In this document: in pieces, positions 53,621-64,000 of the stretch
Position numbering within the stretch: the stretch's first letter is position 1
Layout: each line of letters begins with the position of its first letter
Assembly: GCA_963931925.1 (NCBI GenBank)
Contig: OZ007581.1
Location: forward strand, 13,018,162 to 13,082,161
Length of the DNA stretch: 64,000 bases
Direction: 5' to 3'
Source of the DNA: Onchidella celtica
Lineage: Eukaryota > Mollusca > Gastropoda > Systellommatophora > Onchidiidae
Made by a program: the position numbers and the translations under genes
Notes under the pieces: generated by a model
Database searches by the model: none
Seen by the model: the letters and a program-made list of their open reading frames with translations, nothing else
What the model was told of the DNA's origin: nothing

Positions 53621-55882
53621 ATGGCGGAACTCCAACAACTAATGAAGTTGGGTAAGGAACTTGGCCTGGAGGGAGAAGAGCTACGCGGCTGGATTAAAGA
53701 ACAGCAGGCAGAAATGCGCGATGAGCGTGCTAAGGATAGAGAGCGAGAAAAAGAGGCTCAGTTAAAGGAGTTAGAGGCTCAGCAACAGGAGAGGGAGTTA
53801 AAGTTAAAGGAGATAGAAGCTCAAGAGCGGGAGACAGACGCGCGAGTAAGAATCGCAGAATTAGAAAGCAAAAAGAGTGCGCCAACAGAAACAGTTGAGC
53901 GGCAGGTACCCAATAAAGGTGGCGTTAGGATTAAGCTCCCTACGTTCAACGACCGGAAGGACGACATAGACGCCTTCCTTTACAGGTTCGAACTGAACGC
54001 ACAATTGCAATGGGGGGAAAATAAGGAATTATGGGCCACGTACCTGGCGTCGCTATTGCAGGGGCGAGCGTTAACATACTTTAAAGAGCTACAGCGCGAA
54101 GACGTGCAAGACTACGATAAGCTGAAGGCTTTGCTGCTTCGCCGATTTGCGCGTACCGAGGAATATTTCCGGGAGCAGTTTAGGCGAGCACGTGCAGACA
54201 CCAGGGAGGACTTTGCTGCCTTCGTCGCGAGACTAACGGAGTATTTCGCGAACTGGGTAGACTTGGCGCATGTGGGCACGGATTTCGCTAAACTGAAAGA
54301 CTTAATGATCCGTGACCAGCTGTACGCGTCGTGCCACAAAGATCTGGTGGCTTTCCTGAAAGAGAACGAACCCGCGACGGTGCAGGAGGCGTCTAAGTTG
54401 GCGGAGGCATACCGTACGGCGCACCCGTCCAAACCAGTCGCCAGGGCGTACGTCCAAGATGCTGGGTACGTCGCCGTTGTCGAGGGGTCGCCGGCAGGAC
54501 TTAGGGACAGGTCGCGTCAGCGTGGTGCCTATAGTGGGCAAGGCCAGGGGCAGCATAGGGGCTATCACCAATCACCGGCATATGGATCCGGTAAGTTTGA
54601 CCGAGCAGGAGGGCTAGGTCGCGGTAATGGCCGGGGGCGAGTTGTGACCTTTGCCGATGACCGACGGCATAGGGACTCTAGTTCCGGTCGCGAGGGGTCA
54701 CGGGGACCCAGGCCTAGGGCAGCACAGGGAGCGGAGTGTTGGACTTGCGGACGCGTGGGTCACTTTTCGCGCGAGTGTAGGGCCGCGAAGTGTTGGAACT
54801 GCGGAAGAGCAGATCACATCAGCGTGAACTGCCCTGCAGGTAGGATAGCGGCGAACGTGGACAGTAGCTCCAGTCCATGTTCCCCAAATAAATTTCATCA
54901 TGCAGCTGCGTGCGTTACATCGGACAACGGAGGCGGACAGTATTCTAAGTGTCCCAGTTGTGAGAAGTTATTATCTTCCGGTATTTTACCTTGTGGGAGA
55001 AAGATCCCCGTTATAAATTCATGTCATACAGGAGGTGGTCTTAGGGTTTATCCGGGGTTTGTTGGGGACGAACCGGTCTCGGTTTTACGAGATACGGGAT
55101 CTACCGTTGTGGGAGTGCATAGAGACTGCATTCGGGATTCACAGCTTACAGGTGAGACTGTCCCGTGCATCCAATTTTCGGGGGCCATTGAGAAATTACC
55201 CATGGCAAGAATAATGATAGATACACCTTTCCTTAACGGGGAAGTCGAAGCGGTCGTTGGTTGTTTTCCAGGCGCCCAGCTCATCATTGGGAATGTATCA
55301 CGGGTAGTTTCCCCGTCCGATGAGAACGTGCAAGCATGGTCGCAATCAAAGGGTATTGACTTTTGCGCCGCGGTCGAAACACGTCGACGGGTAGCTGATA
55401 AAGATAAGATTAGACCTTTGGCTACGCCAGCGGTCAACCTAGATATCACGCCAGAGCGCTTGGCGAGATTACAAAGGGAGGACCCATCATTAAACCCATG
55501 TTTTGGGGAAGCGCGAACCGAGAGAACGAGGAAATATAGGAACGGGTCATCTTCTTTTTTTGTCCAGGGGGGCATTCTGTTCCGTATGTACGTCACAGTG
55601 GCTTCCGTTCAAAAGCAGGTCGTCGTGCCACGGTCGTTAATTGCTACAGTATTGCGTCTGGCCCATGATGTTCCATTAGCGGGTCATATGGGAAGTACTA
55701 GAACCAAGCAGAGAGTTCTGAAAGATTTTTATTGGCCGTCAGTATACAGAGATGTACGTATATATTGTAAGACGTGCAGTGCGTGCCAAAAGACGACGCA
55801 TAAGGGTCGTTCACCCCAGGCTCCTCGTCAAGAGATCCCCACGGTTTCGGAACCGTTTAAAAAGGTTTCAGTACCTTGTTGA
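53621..55882 (+). CDS. gag: gag-protease-integrase (N-terminal) polyprotein
   Basis: 753 codons. Residues about 15-90 are a charged, helical Glu/Lys/Arg-rich region. A capsid-type domain follows (LPTFNDRKDDIDAFLYRFE, then LLQGRALTYFKEL). An Arg/Gly-rich stretch leads into two CCHC zinc knuckles near residue 372 (CWTCGRVGHFSREC and CWNCGRADHISVNC). An aspartic-protease motif with DTGST lies near residue 490. Near 680 is the integrase HHCC zinc domain (LAHDVPLAGHMG, then CKTCSACQ). The frame ends at VSVPC, right where the integrase catalytic core should begin. The protein starts in good context at the first ATG after the leader. Expected products are capsid/nucleocapsid and protease; integrase is not functional. 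Confidence 0.93.
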   Translation: MAELQQLMKLGKELGLEGEELRGWIKEQQAEMRDERAKDREREKEAQLKELEAQQQERELKLKEIEAQERETDARVRIAELESKKSAPTETVERQVPNKGGVRIKLPTFNDRKDDIDAFLYRFELNAQLQWGENKELWATYLASLLQGRALTYFKELQREDVQDYDKLKALLLRRFARTEEYFREQFRRARADTREDFAAFVARLTEYFANWVDLAHVGTDFAKLKDLMIRDQLYASCHKDLVAFLKENEPATVQEASKLAEAYRTAHPSKPVARAYVQDAGYVAVVEGSPAGLRDRSRQRGAYSGQGQGQHRGYHQSPAYGSGKFDRAGGLGRGNGRGRVVTFADDRRHRDSSSGREGSRGPRPRAAQGAECWTCGRVGHFSRECRAAKCWNCGRADHISVNCPAGRIAANVDSSSSPCSPNKFHHAAACVTSDNGGGQYSKCPSCEKLLSSGILPCGRKIPVINSCHTGGGLRVYPGFVGDEPVSVLRDTGSTVVGVHRDCIRDSQLTGETVPCIQFSGAIEKLPMARIMIDTPFLNGEVEAVVGCFPGAQLIIGNVSRVVSPSDENVQAWSQSKGIDFCAAVETRRRVADKDKIRPLATPAVNLDITPERLARLQREDPSLNPCFGEARTERTRKYRNGSSSFFVQGGILFRMYVTVASVQKQVVVPRSLIATVLRLAHDVPLAGHMGSTRTKQRVLKDFYWPSVYRDVRIYCKTCSACQKTTHKGRSPQAPRQEIPTVSEPFKKVSVPC

Positions 55883-57716
55883 TTTAAGAGAAAGATTATC
55901 TTCAGCGCGCACTATAGCAGAAGAAGCTTCTGGTATCGCTTCGAAAAGAGCAAAAGCCTATAAAGATAGAGGATCCAAACTGAGAATTTTTAAGCCAGGA
56001 GACAAGGTCCTATTGTTATTACCTACGGACCATAATAAGTTATTGATGACATGGAAAGGTCCTTATGTTATTGAGCGAGTTGTTTCAAAGGTAGATTACG
56101 CTATCCACATTGATGGAGCAAGTAAGGTTTTCCATGTTAATATGCTACAGAGATTTTATGAGAGGCCACAGTATCTGTGTGCACAGACAAGACCAGAGGA
56201 GACTGTCTTCTCTGCTGCTTGTACGGGGGTCGTAGACCAGTTGGACTGTGACGTAAGCGACACCGAGGCGCAGGAAGAGTTACAAATTCAATTGCCGGAG
56301 TTAACTCCGACACAAGGTTACATGGACGTAAAAATTAACCCTGACCTTACGAGTTCAAGGAGTAGGGAACTTGAGACCCTGTTAGCGTCATTTCCGGATG
56401 TTGTTACGGATTTGCCGGGTCGCACTACGGTGATCCAGCACCAAATAAAGTTGACTTCGGATAAGCCAGTATTTCTTAGACCGTATCCGTTGCCTTTTTC
56501 TTCGAGAGATAGAGTCATAAAGGAAGTTGAGTCAATGTTGAAGTTAGATGTGATAGAACCATCAACATCGCCGTATTCATCACCCATCGTCCTCGTGAAA
56601 AAACTTGATGGATCGGTGCGGTTCTGTATTGATTTTCGAAGATTGAACACTATTACGGTAGGCGATAGGGAGCCTATTCCGTTTCAGGAGGAACTAATAG
56701 CTTCATTGGCCGGGTCCACGTGGTTTTCCAAGATAGATTTAACGAAAGGTTATTGGGAAATCCCGCTTACTGAGGAGTCTAAACAATACACGGCGTTTCA
56801 AACGCCCATTGGATTATTCCAATTTAAGGTCATGCCATTTGGGTTGGTAAACGCGCCAGCGACGTTTGCACGATTAATGAGATTGGTGTTGAAGGACATA
56901 CCTAATGTCGTGTCATTCTTTGACGATATAGCATGTCATACGTCGACATGGTCTGATCATATTCAGACACTAACAGTAATTTTTCAGCGATTACGTCATT
57001 TTGGGTTAACTGCTAAACCCGCAAAGATGGATTTGGCATGTCCAGAGATAGTATTCTTAGGACATATCGTGGGTAGAGGTGTTCAGAGGCCTGAAGGAAC
57101 AAAAATTGACAAATTAGTAGGGTTGCAAATCCCAAAAACAAAGAAACAAGTCAGAAGCTTAGTGGGAATTTTAAATTACTACAGAAAATTCATTCCAAAT
57201 TTTTCCTCCTTGTCATCTTCTCTTACTGACCTTACTAAGAAGGGACAACCCGATAAGGTCCAGTGGACGTCTGAATGTCAGACATCATTTGATAATTTGG
57301 TGACAGCATTATCATCGTCACCCATTTTGATATTACCCGATTTTCGATCTAATTTTATCCTCAGAACGGATGCGTCGGACTCTGGTGTCGGCGCTTGTCT
57401 TCTACAGGAGAAGAACGAATGTCTCCATCCTGTATGTTATGTCAGTAGGAAGTTATTGCAGAGAGAAAGAAAGTATTCTGTGATAGAGCGTGAGTGTCTT
57501 GCCATTGTCTGGTCCGTCCAGAAACTAGGACGTTATCTCATGGGACGAGAATTTTGTATCCAGACGGACCACAAGCCACTGACATTTTTGTCGAAGAATC
57601 GTTCGTCCAGCCCACGCTTGTCTAGATGGGCATTGGCTTTACAGCCGTACACCTTCGTTATTCAACCAATTCCAGGAACCAGCAATCATATCGCCGACTA
57701 CCTTAGTCGAGCCTAG
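55863..57716 (+). CDS. pol: pol remainder: integrase C-terminus, reverse transcriptase, RNase H
   Basis: It has no start of its own. The homologous part begins at RFQYLVDLRERL, in a different frame from gag, directly at the deletion point. First comes the integrase C-terminal module (FKPGDKVLLLLPTD and WKGPYVIERV, then HVNMLQRFY). Reverse transcriptase follows: LRPYPLPFSSRD, SPYSSPIVLVKK, DLTKGYWEIPL, MPFGLVNAPATFARLM and FFDDIACHT as the catalytic box. RNase H is at the end with TDASDSGVGA, ERECLAIVW and QTDHKPLTFL, closing ADYLSRA. RT and RNase H catalytic residues are present. The upstream ATG at 55,752 lies in an overlapping wrong-frame stretch, so I do not use it. Expression would need frameshifting or an intact relative. 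Confidence 0.93.
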   Translation, partial: RFQYLVDLRERLSSARTIAEEASGIASKRAKAYKDRGSKLRIFKPGDKVLLLLPTDHNKLLMTWKGPYVIERVVSKVDYAIHIDGASKVFHVNMLQRFYERPQYLCAQTRPEETVFSAACTGVVDQLDCDVSDTEAQEELQIQLPELTPTQGYMDVKINPDLTSSRSRELETLLASFPDVVTDLPGRTTVIQHQIKLTSDKPVFLRPYPLPFSSRDRVIKEVESMLKLDVIEPSTSPYSSPIVLVKKLDGSVRFCIDFRRLNTITVGDREPIPFQEELIASLAGSTWFSKIDLTKGYWEIPLTEESKQYTAFQTPIGLFQFKVMPFGLVNAPATFARLMRLVLKDIPNVVSFFDDIACHTSTWSDHIQTLTVIFQRLRHFGLTAKPAKMDLACPEIVFLGHIVGRGVQRPEGTKIDKLVGLQIPKTKKQVRSLVGILNYYRKFIPNFSSLSSSLTDLTKKGQPDKVQWTSECQTSFDNLVTALSSSPILILPDFRSNFILRTDASDSGVGACLLQEKNECLHPVCYVSRKLLQRERKYSVIERECLAIVWSVQKLGRYLMGREFCIQTDHKPLTFLSKNRSSSPRLSRWALALQPYTFVIQPIPGTSNHIADYLSRA

Positions 57717-58071
57717 GGGAAGATTTCAGGAGCTTATACATCGGAGGACAGGAACATTGACAGGATCTGTGTGAATGAGTCGACTTTAAAATATTGACAT
57801 TATAAATATGATATGAAGAATGGTTGATAGGTTGAGTGGTTTTTGATTCTGTATTAGATATTGTGATTAGTTAGCTATTCATGATGTGACACATATATGC
57901 ATATTGCAGGCCATACGGATCCCCATATTTTCCCCTGATTTCGGTATTTTATATACTGGGGGAACTGATAGGTCATTTTTCTAGTGTAGGTATTGCTCAC
58001 GCTCACTCGTTGACAGTCATCTTGATGCGATTTGAAATTAATTGCATTAATTTTTTTGGGGTGGGGGATGA
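57717..58071 (+). other. 3' region and polypurine tract of the LTR element
   Basis: About 350 bp of non-coding DNA ending in GGGGTGGGGGATGA directly before the 3' LTR, the expected polypurine tract. A similar tract abuts the LTR of the 15.5-19.1 kb insertion. Confidence 0.8.
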
Positions 58072-58943
58072 TGTCACGAGTGGAGTGAGTGCAATTAAGG
58101 GGATTGCTACAGAGCGGGTGTAGAGTAAGAAAGGCTCACAGTAGACAGCAAGTTAAGCGTGCTGTTGTGAGTAGTGGGGGCGGGGTCTGAATGAGGCGAA
58201 AGCGCGGTATTACTATCACTGCAAGTTAGAAGGTCCTAGGGATCGGACCTGTGAATAAAAGCCCATCGGGCGGACATAAAGGGAAGCAGTCGAGAAGACT
58301 AGTGAGAGTCCTTCCAGTTATGACTGGTGTCGGGGACGGGCCGCAGAGCCACCTCGATGAGCACAGGGGATAGGCCAGCATAGGGCCGGAGGCCGCACAT
58401 AGGCCAGAAGCGAGGCTGTCAGTGCAGGACAGTAGAGGCACATAAAGTCGTGGCAGTCAGGCCACGGACAGGGACGTAGATACGAGAGTGAATGAGATAC
58501 TATATTGTTGCCATGTTGATAGGCTAGTGAACTGATATTATGTTGTTGCCATGTTGATGGCTATGGAAATAATAATGTGTTATTGCCCTGCTGAGGTGCT
58601 AGGGGAGTGCTAAGGTGTATGACAATAGGAAGGGGATATTGAGAGACTGCGGTGCCAGTAAATTACTAATGTGTTATTAAGACCCTGAGGGGAGAGGCTG
58701 AGGCCGAAGTGCCTTTAGGAGTAACTACCGGATTGTGGATCCGAGGGAGAGTGTGTGTGAGAATAAGGCCGTTGTACGGCAGTGCATTTCAATAATATAA
58801 TGTATGTAATTGCGCTATTATATGTATAATTATGTTTAATAAATGTGTGAGTCTGATGGGTTGTTCTGTTAAGTGTTAAACTTGTTGTTCGTGATTGTTG
58901 TCCTGTCATACTTATTACATCTCCCAGTCTGGGATTTGTGACA
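58072..58943 (+). repeat. 3' LTR
   Basis: 872 bp. Only two base differences from the 5' LTR were found: AGTCTAGT versus AGACTAGT, and GGGTCGG versus GGGCCGG. It is followed by AATAT, the target duplication. Confidence 0.97.
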
Positions 58944-58948
58944 AATAT

Positions 58949-59573
58949 TGCACTAAACAATAGGAAGCAAGAACAAATAGCACACAATAAAATATACAAG
59001 TAAGAAAAAATACAAAATTAAGTTCCCTAGTGTTGATGCACTATTTGCACCATGTACAGTCATCATCTTGTAGAAGTGTTACCGAAATGGACTAAGCTTT
59101 GAAAGGTTTTCAAAAAGGTTTTCACAAGCAAAAATTTATGCCCTGTAAAATGATAGTTTTATTACATTAAAATTTTAAAAATAAAAGCATTCAAACGTTT
59201 CTGGCTCAGGTACCTGCGGCATTGTAGATCTATACCAAAATAGCAGATGACAGCATGACCACAGGTCTGACAGTATAAAAGTACAATAGAATAAAACTAA
59301 TGCTTCTGTAACTCTTAATAAATTAGCACTTCTGATCATTTTCAAGATTAGGCCTACTGGTAAGGTTAAAATGCACTGACATTGTAATGTAAAGTGATTT
59401 ATTTAGAGTAGAGTAGTTCAGATTGGAAATTAGTATGGAAATTAGATTTTGGCAAGCATCTTGCTTTGTTGTTGTCTTTTTATTTAGTTGAATACTCAAA
59501 AGGGTGAAACTAATGAAAGTAAACATTTATTGTTTTTCAAAAATGTCTTTTTTTTTTTTAAATTTATTTCTAG
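58949..59573. other. Non-coding stretch
   Basis: AT-rich host DNA. A poly(T) run and pyrimidine tract at its end form the acceptor of the next candidate exon. Confidence 0.5.
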
Positions 59574-59753
59574 GTATAGGACTAAGGGACGTTTGTGAGA
59601 TGAAACTTACTAGATCTGTAATTATGGCTGAAAAGACTCTGATCGTCATTGTTAACTTTGTTCAGTCTAAAAAGAAAGTGGAAATATTGTTCGTTCTGCC
59701 AGGAAGGGACATCACTCAAGTCACATGGAAATTTTGTTTTATAAAGTGTTTCG
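59574..59753 (+). CDS. Candidate internal coding exon, unknown protein
   Basis: Strong acceptor (AAATTTATTTCTAG) and strong donor (TTTCG|GTAAGT) bound 180 nt that are open throughout in one frame. Both boundaries are phase 1. The peptide begins GIGLRDVCEMKLTRS and includes LIVIVNFVQSKKKVEILFVL; no family is recognised. The next acceptor at 60,320 (AATTTCAG|GTTTGGACTAA) would end the frame after three codons. It may be a final exon or belong to another transcript. Confidence 0.35.
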
Positions 59754-60600
59754 GTAAGTTTGGTATTAGTAGTTTGGCACCAATCTATGAAAATTTGGTT
59801 TTAAAAAAATCGAGACAGCGAGCTGAAATCATGCCTGTAGAACAGTAAACAGAAATTAAATTGCTTTAAAAATGCAGCTGATGCAATTCTGGGGGGGGGG
59901 GGGGGGGTCAGTAAAGAATAGACACATATTCGTGTATGGATCTAGCTGTACCTTTATTTTCACTTTCAGTTTCGCTAAAGTCAAGAAATGGCCATGTCGG
60001 ACTCTCTCAAAGACTTGCAAATCATGATTTCGTTTTTTTTTTTTAATTTAACCTTTTTTAACATCAGAATTTCCCCTTAGCAAAATTTTGATTTCCCCTA
60101 CTATTTAAGGAACATTTCAGAAAATGGTTGTAAACAAACCTATCTCAACAACTGTTTTATGGATGAGAGAAATTAGAATCACTTTCAATACTTACAGTTG
60201 GGAAATGTTCAAGTACTTCAAGTCAGAGATGTTGACTGTCCCGTGAACTGGCAAACTAACAAGGAAAAACAAAAATGTGATCAGCAAAGACATTAGATCT
60301 GTTGTATTTCAATTTCAGGTTTGGACTAAATCGCAATGACTCAGCAAGAAAGAAAGAATGGAATGTTTTCTCATTTTCTGTCTCACGCAACATCTGTTTG
60401 CTTGAGGAAACTTATTACATCAATGCAAGTCATACAGCTAGGCATTGGGTCACATGCTACAAATGTTTTCACACATAATTTGGCTTTAAACTTGCGTTTG
60501 CACTTTACAGTGCCAGCTGATTGTATTAGGCCATTTAGGGGCACAATCCAAAGTCTGGGTACGACAATATGTACGCCTGTCTTGTTTGTTTAACTAGAAT
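59754..60600. other. Non-coding stretch with G17 tract
   Basis: G17 at 59,891-59,907. An acceptor-like site lies at 60,319. Otherwise nothing is supported. Confidence 0.45.
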
Positions 60601-61320
60601 TAGAATCTAGATCTAGAATCTAGACTAGTAATCAGATCTAATTTCAATTCTCCGTGTGCAATTCAGGAGATAGGTCTAGAAAGAAAGTAAAGCTTACAAA
60701 TGTGTAACAACTATGACGTGAGTGTTCGTTTTTTGACTTTGAACTTTACGAAGATTGACGCGTCGGGCTTATTAATCTTTGACAAGCAAGGGCAGAAAAT
60801 AAATGCTGTTTATACCCTTGCAGATACTAAAGAACACATGATAATTTAATGTAGCCTAAATAGATCTAGACTAGATCTAGATATCTAGATATCTAGATCT
60901 AGATCTAGTCTAGATCTAAATCTAGATCAAGGTCCAAGATCTATAGTTTCAGTTTCGGAAGGAGTTCCGTACTCGGGCGCCAAAGACCAGAAACTAACTA
61001 AAAGAGATGATACATAGCTACCCCGGGGGCTTTCCCTGATATATGTCAATCTGACTACTGCCCAGACGAACATCGGCCTACGGCCTCGATGATACAAACT
61101 GACTAGATCTAGATCTAGATGTAGACCCTCACGTCGTTACTTATCAATCTGACAATCTGACAAAGTGGCGCTCGAGTAAGGTACTCCTCCCTCAGTTTCT
61201 ATACATATGATCTACACATGAGAAACATTTGTAATTTACTAGATCTAGATCTAGATCTAGCCTACTTTCGCAAACAGAACTTTCACGAGACGACAGTAAG
61301 AATCTAGATCTAGATCTAGC
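60601..61320. repeat. Cluster of AGATCTAG-type palindromic repeats
   Basis: Short runs of TCTAGATC/AGATCTAG occur at about 60,605, 60,862-60,927, 61,103, 61,240 and 61,300. Smaller examples occur at 16.05, 32.21 and 37.81 kb. They look like a host-genome simple-repeat class. Confidence 0.75.
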
Positions 61321-64000
61321 ATTCGGAAGTCCTTCCGGTCACAATATTGTAAGCCTACGTAAATCACGGGGCGTTATCTACGTGAAATGACTGGCTATTA
61401 AAAATCACCTGACGATGAAGCAGCCGAGCGAATAGACTTGCAGTTTCAGTTTCGTTCTTCCCGGAAATGACATGGAAGAGAAGATAGAGGGTAATGGGAA
61501 ATAACTCAGGAAATGGGCGAGTTCAAAATATTTTCAAAATTGCGTACCTTGACAAATCATATTTCCGGAATTCTAAGCTGACTTTTATTAGTCGCTGGCT
61601 CAAGCTGGGTTCGATTTCTGGTCGCCAACATGTTTGTAGTCTTTGCTGAATAGCGACTGTTCTAATCTGAATGACTAACTTCTTACAAGTTTAATCAGAG
61701 AGTATAGATGTATAGGGAGGGTTCACTTCCGCCAAATTGCGAAACTAGGTCGCTGTGGTAAACAAGAAATTGAAGAATTGAAAGAGACCTTCTTCACCAA
61801 AGATAGTGTGCATTATATCTGTTTAGTGTGGTTTGTTCATATTTTTGGGTTGAATGAAACTAATTTTAGAGCCGTTTGTGAGCTCTTACGCTCCGTGGAA
61901 ATGCACAAACCGGTTTTGTTTACCGCAGCGACCTACTTTCCGCTCCATGCTAACAATGGTTTCGCGGCGCCTCCCGTGTGTCGCAGTGCAAATCGACCAA
62001 TAGTGAACCCTCTCTATATATCTATACTCTCTGGTTTAATGCATGCCGAAAGAAGATCAATTCTTGTTCATAAAAATATTCATCTATATCTATATAAAAA
62101 AAACAGCAAGGAAAAAAATTCGCTGCTGCGAGGAAGAAATGCCCAGACCTGAAAAAATTACATGTTAAAGATAGTTCTTTTTGCTTCTATGTCTATTCCT
62201 TTAACATGAAAACGAAGTATCGTAATTTTGTAATAAATGAAAATAGGCCTAAAAATATCGAATAATGCTTTCTCCTCAACAATGATGGCCTCCCTCCTGC
62301 CTTTGTTTTGTTTCGACTTTAAACTTCCGGTTGCGTTTCAAAGTTTGAGGGCATGAGTTTCTGTGCCGACTGCCTTATGCACGGGCCATGCAGGTGTATT
62401 CGCTGAAGGAAGCAAATTGTGGATTAACGAAAACATGGATCGCCCGTAAACTTTACCGAAAATGGGTAAACAAACTCCAGTCCAGAGTAGGCGCGGAATC
62501 CGAGTCGATACTGATTCTGTCATTGTATTTTTTTTTGTCTGTGGAAGGAACTTTACTTTGTGTACTAGATCTGGATCATTATAAGTAATAAAAGATATTT
62601 CTCCCGGACAGGGCCGGGTAACTCAGCTAGTGTATAAAATGAATGTTAACACTACAAATACAGGGTGGTTTTTGTGCTTTCTTTCCATTGACTGTATTAT
62701 CTATTCCTAGGGCCGTAAAAAAGGAATAATTTGTTCCCAATAGTGATTGTAGTAATAACGATGTTAAAGACAATAATTATTATTGAAATTTTTACATGGA
62801 CTCACGTTTTGCACCAAACATTAGATTGAATACGGTACTGTTTTTTTTTTATTTTTGGATTTTTGAGTTTGCCTCATTGAGCTTTGTACAAAATAATAAG
62901 TGCGGGAGTATATAACCAGTTTAACTTAAAACTGTCAAGCCAAATTCTATACATGCAAATGTATACATCTGGATGACATCTTCGAAAATAGTATGATCAT
63001 AGTAATGCAAGAGGCGAAATGTTCAGTTGGCTGGGTTTCTTTTTCTGTGAAGATCTTCCATTTTTCAATTCACATGGAATTCCCTGTCTAAATTTCTTAT
63101 TGTTTCGTCCCAACGCAGGGTTTTTTGGTAATGTTGTTGCTACACTTTAACTTTGTGCCAGGCCCCGATGAGAGATCATTATTTTCTGTGCTTGTTGTGA
63201 TTGTTGTTTTTGTACTTTGTTGATGTTATTATTGTTGTTGTTGTTGTTGTTGTAGTTGTTGTTGCAGTTGTTGTTGTTTGTTGTTAACATTAACTTATGT
63301 GGAAAAAAAACAACAATGAAGCATAATCAGAAGTAGAACTTTTTTTTTCTGAATTCTGAAACAGAACTTGAAGTCCACCTTCTTTACAAGTTTTAGTCCC
63401 AGGTCCCTCTGAGCTCTGAACTCTTGTAAAGAAAAGAACAAATTCAAACAGACCTCACTCAATTCATCACACAGCCTTCAGCATGGGCGCGCACTACACA
63501 CACCTGCTATCAAGATACTCACACATTGAAATACACAGAATATCATACAACAACACATACAAAAACTCATACCACCATACACTTACACACATGACTGTGT
63601 ACAAAAACATTTCGGCGGACACACATGTGCCCTCCCACAAACACCCACACACACACACACACATTCCACAACGATATGCGCTCCAACTGTAACCGTACTA
63701 TTGCAGCCATGAGGAGCTCAATGCTATCTTGTTCTATCTCGGTTTTTCTGGTTTTGAGATAATTATGAGCCTGCCAATGTTCACCGAGGACATACTGCAC
63801 TCTCCAGAGACAACCACATTTTGCAATCACGGCCTTCTGTCTCCGTTTTATTTCATAATAAACAAATATTTGCACCGGCAGTCTTGATTTGTAAAGTTTT
63901 ACATTCTTTGGTTTGGTTTAGGCTGACTTTTTGCTTTACATAACTGTTATTACAAAGATGGTTTAATATCAGGACTTGATTGTTTGCCATAGATGTATTA
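61321..64000. other. Non-coding stretch with GTT and CA microsatellites
   Basis: GTT repeats lie at about 63,225-63,285 and a CA run at 63,643-63,662. ORFs are short, with no domains or convincing splice pairs. A 124-codon ORF at 61,778 lacks any recognisable motif. Confidence 0.45.

Larger units (their letters stand above)
51701..58943 (+). mobile_element. Gmr1-like Ty3/gypsy LTR retrotransposon, integrase-deleted
   Basis: Two 872-bp LTRs are flanked by exact AATAT duplications at 51,696-51,700 and 58,944-58,948. Order inside is primer-binding-site array, long leader, gag, protease, integrase zinc domain, integrase C-terminal module, reverse transcriptase, RNase H, polypurine tract. Integrase before RT is the Ty1/copia order; among Ty3/gypsy elements it marks the Gmr1 group. 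The integrase catalytic core is missing and the frame changes at that point. The LTRs show only two differences by eye, so the insertion is recent. Confidence 0.95.

Noticed and set aside
55752..55862. ATG at 55,752 as the start of the RT polyprotein
   Set aside because: The first ~37 codons are an out-of-frame reading of the integrase zinc domain; real homology starts at the deletion junction.
61778..62152. 124-codon ORF
   Set aside because: No domain, no splice support, and composition is like the surrounding non-coding DNA.
1..64000. CRISPR arrays, bacterial operons or a phage system
   Set aside because: Spliced genes, SINEs, LINEs and LTR elements show a eukaryotic nuclear sequence; no spaced direct-repeat array of CRISPR type was seen.

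Overview
The window is eukaryotic nuclear DNA: AT-rich, intron-bearing and packed with nested retroelements. A mollusc, most likely a gastropod, fits best. The reasons are a split C1q-domain gene with an N-terminal coiled coil, a Ty3/gypsy element with the rearranged Gmr1-type pol order, LINEs that carry RNase H, a tRNA-derived SINE family, and many long poly(dG)/poly(dC) runs. The species is inferred; nothing in the sequence names it.

Layout. 0-13 kb is mostly non-coding, with scattered SINE copies, one hAT-type MITE and a dispersed palindromic motif. 14.3-29.7 kb holds a minus-strand C1q-domain gene: a heptad coiled-coil exon at 29.4-29.7 kb, a phase-matched 28-nt microexon at 24.1 kb, and a terminal C1q exon at 14.3-14.8 kb. 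Its intron was duplicated in tandem, microexon included. It was then hit by a SINE (14.9 kb), an LTR-type non-autonomous insertion (15.5-19.1 kb), a full-length LINE (20-23.6 kb) and a LINE fragment carrying a SINE (24.4-25.7 kb).

31.0-43.8 kb is a nest. A diverged LTR (31,025 to 43,762) is split by about 11.6 kb. That insert holds a THAP zinc-finger ORF, a decayed second ORF, a set of spliced-looking plus-strand exons, and two solo LTRs of one family in opposite orientation. One of these solo LTRs is interrupted by an RTE-type LINE. Directly beside it, 43.8-47.8 kb is a full-length minus-strand LINE with an intact 1277-residue endonuclease-RT-RNase H ORF and an 11-bp target-site duplication. 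49.4-50.1 kb carries a small two-exon minus-strand gene of unknown function.

51.7-58.9 kb is a young 7.24-kb Ty3/gypsy element: its 872-bp LTRs show only two differences and it is flanked by 5-bp duplications. It has the Gmr1-like order gag-PR-IN-RT-RH, has lost the integrase catalytic core, and carries five tandem copies of a tRNA-Pro primer-binding site. The last 5 kb is host DNA with one good candidate exon and a dense cluster of AGATCT/CTAGA repeats.

Transposon boundaries rest on target-site duplications read directly in the sequence. Host gene models rest on splice signals and phase agreement only; there is no transcript evidence.
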